From the NCBI RefSeq assembly GCF_028858725.1, contig NC_084768.1, forward strand, positions 32,952,664 through 33,016,663: a stretch of DNA of 64,000 nt, in the 5' to 3' direction. The DNA is from Colius striatus (lineage: Eukaryota > Chordata > Aves > Coliiformes > Coliidae). Of this stretch, positions 61,634 through 64,000 are shown one piece after another. The notes below the pieces were generated by a model. That model did not search any database, was not told the origin of the DNA, and saw nothing but the letters and a program-made list of their open reading frames with translations. Position 1 is the first letter of the stretch, and each line of letters begins with the position of its first letter. A program made the position numbers and the translations under genes.

Positions 61634-63856
61634 CCTCTCCAGCTGGAAACATTGCCTATTATGTTCTTCATTGTAGTTGTCACAGAGTTTGTGGTACCTG
61701 CTCGAGTGTACACAGCCCGCGTGTTTGGATTGCCTTGTTTGTGTGGTTCATGACACTTGCCCAGTGATGGACAATCAAATCTCCCTGAAATCTCCTCTTT
61801 TCCCAGCAGTGATTCAGGCTCATCTTGCATTCTGTACTATTTATTTTGTCATCAGAACTGATAAAATTCATAGTAAGTGCTTTGTCACTCTATTTATTAG
61901 CCAGTTTCTTTGGGAAGCATTTTGGTTGTCTCATAGATATTCCCAGCGCTTTAAATGATTATTACTTTTTTTAAAACGAAGCCTTTGCCTCTACACTGCT
62001 TGAGAAAATCCGTGATTGAAATCTGAACTGTGTGCCACTGTGATAGAAAGTATATTCTGGTTTTGTTTGCTGCTTGGGGAGGAATCAGGTTTCAGCTTGA
62101 GTGGTCATGTATTCTCCCTCTGTGTTTTGTTTCTGGTGGGTTGTTCTACAAGCTCACATAGCAGTGCTACAGGATCAAAACCTCCAGAACACATCCTAAA
62201 GACATTTACCTGCACATGCTCTGTGGATGTGTAGACTTGCCAGATTATCATATTTGTGATTTAAAGCGTTTTGACTTCCTGATAGTTTATATAGGGGTTT
62301 GGAGTGGCAGAAGAGAAACGTTCCTGTTTACCTTCAGCTGATTCTTTGCATTAGTGGAAGGAAATTATCCTCATCAAGATGTCTGGGGAAAATTGTCTCC
62401 TTTTGATTTTTCAGTAGCTTAAAGGCATCACTTAATTTCATCTGTTTCTTTATATATACATGTCAATACAAAGACTGAAGATTAACATGTTTGGGGAAGT
62501 TAAGAGCTGTTGGAAAGGGGACAGTGGTCAGTTATTCAAATGCAGCCTAACTGAGACTTTGAGATGCAAGCAACTGCTCCTAACATTGATAGCTGTTTCC
62601 CATTTTCCCTGATCATTTGTGTCCTTTCAAAAATCTGTGATTTTAAGGATGAAGCTTTCTATGGAGCTGTCGAAATCTTATCATCCACGTTTATGAAATA
62701 ATCAAATTACACTTTCTTACACTTAACTAGAGAGACCAAAGTGCTTTTCACATGCAGTGCTGTGCTTAGCACAAAAACAAATGCTAATGTGACTATCGGT
62801 ACAGGACCAAACTTTATCTGAGATCTGGGGTGTTGCCATGGCAATTCCAATTGTTGGGAAAAAAAATCTCTTTTGTGCTTCATTCTGACAATATATTGCA
62901 AAATGATGATTATGAAGAAACATAAACCCCAAAGCAGGGTGGGGGGGGAGGGAATCTCTTTTTTTTTGAAGGTGTAAGACATCCTTTCTCCTCATTTACT
63001 TTTTGTGAAACATGAGTGTGTGCCCTGATTGTTACGAGCTGTAGTTTTTGCAGATTCAGATACATTTTTATTCCTCAAACTGCCATAATAATACTGAACG
63101 TTATTTCTCCCAAATGTAATAATCAACATAATCAGAGACTCAGAAACATACATCCCATTTCCTATGCAAAATATCAGTTTCTGGTATGTTATACTGCTGA
63201 CGTGGGCCTCTTGCTTTTAACAATACTGCCTATGTTAGTTGAAGCATATCTAAAATACCAAACTTGCCTATGTTATTTATATACATCAACTATATAATCT
63301 ATGCATAATATACTCAGAGAGGCTCATAATAGCCAATAGATCAGTCATTTCTGTTTCTACCAATACATCTCACTGCAAGAAAATGGATATGGCTATTACC
63401 TATTCCTTGCTAAATCAATGCACAACGAGCTTTAAATAAAATAACACACCATACTTCTGAAAGAGAAAACGAATGAGGGGGTGAAGGCAAAACGTGGTTG
63501 GTGCTGCAATTCACGCTGAAGTTTATTGTGCATCCTTTTGTGTAGGAAATGCACAGAATGGGAAGCCTTTCCAGAAGAGAACTAATTCTTGCAGTGCTGC
63601 ATTGCTGCTTTATAAATAAATCATTGTCCTTTCTCTATTGATCACTGGAACAATCCAGTCGAAGAATGCTGACTTAGTGCGGCCCTTCTCAGGAGCGCTG
63701 CATTGAGAGAAAACGTCGGGCAAGTGGGACCCAGCAGCAGGGGTAGAGAAAACCCTGGAGTGGTGAGGCATCGGGTTTGGGGCAAAAATCCATCTCATGA
63801 GTTATTTCTTACCCCTCCCCAAAAAAAAGATTAAAAAAATGGTTTCTATATGACTC

Positions 63857-63914
63857 CCTTCCTTCCTTCCTTCCTTCCTTCCTTCCTTCCTTCCTTCCTT
63901 CCTTCCTTCCTTCC
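63857..63914. repeat. (CCTT)14 microsatellite
   Basis: An uninterrupted 58-base run of CCTT units, polypurine on the minus strand. It is likely length-polymorphic and lies near the right edge of the window in intergenic DNA. Confidence 0.98.
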
Positions 63915-64000
63915 AAATTTAATCCAGTCTTAATGATCCCAGTTGTGATATTTGTTCTTCAAGAAAGAAGGGCTCGGGTGTTGCAGGAATACACCTGGGT

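Larger units (their letters stand above)
47176..63856. other. Intergenic, SNX7 5' flank
   Basis: Mostly AT-rich DNA upstream of the SNX7 CpG island. Aside from the CTCF-like site, a 22-bp duplication, a CR1 tail scrap and the tRNA-like remnant, no gene is recognised. Open frames are all under about 135 residues with no domain signature. Unannotated long non-coding exons or enhancers could be present but cannot be told from sequence alone. Confidence 0.55.

Noticed and set aside
61564..61830. 88-residue minus-strand frame ending RGRDSNARPVSPCSLRD
   Set aside because: The wording is that of a translated tRNA-like B box region rather than a protein domain. Noted instead as a possible SINE remnant.

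Overview
This window looks like avian nuclear DNA. The evidence is the 3' tails of CR1 LINEs ending in the bird-type octamer pattern (ATTCTATG-like), few interspersed repeats, compact introns and a GC-rich CpG-island promoter. It holds one protein-coding gene that I can support: a complete SNX7 (sorting nexin 7) on the minus strand. The coding sequence runs from an ATG at 46533 down to a TGA at 19748 in nine exons. Every junction joins in frame to give a 456-residue PX-BAR protein. I rebuilt the gene by reading the reverse complement at each exon, locating GT/AG boundaries and checking that exon lengths and phases fit: 189, 183, 111, 165, 202, 200, 87, 153 and 81 nt.

Layout. 1-19429 is the 3' flank of SNX7. 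I see no gene there, only a CR1 remnant near 6703-6810 and small simple repeats. 19430-19747 is the likely 3' UTR with a poly(A) signal. 19748-46533 is SNX7 with eight introns, which carry CR1 fragments, a 42-bp minisatellite (44108-44345) and a perfect 12-bp hairpin (21451-21482). 46130-47175 is a CpG island spanning exon 1 and the promoter, with a two-part pentanucleotide repeat (46721-46805) that can form a G-quadruplex on the sense strand. 47176-64000 is the 5' flank, with no recognisable gene. It contains a small CpG-rich patch with a CTCF-like site (47837-47855), a weak tRNA-like SINE candidate near 61563-61633 and a (CCTT)14 microsatellite (63857-63914).

Biology. SNX7 is a peripheral endosomal membrane protein. 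Its PX domain binds 3-phosphoinositides and its BAR domain dimerises, in other vertebrates with SNX4, to sense or shape membrane curvature during recycling and autophagy-related sorting. The main points of interest are in gene structure rather than a new system: a weak exon 3 donor (GTTCGT), three of eight acceptors ending in AAG, exons that could be skipped in frame, and unstable repeats in the promoter and intron 1. I found no evidence of a novel multi-gene system. Nearly all other open frames are short and chance-like.
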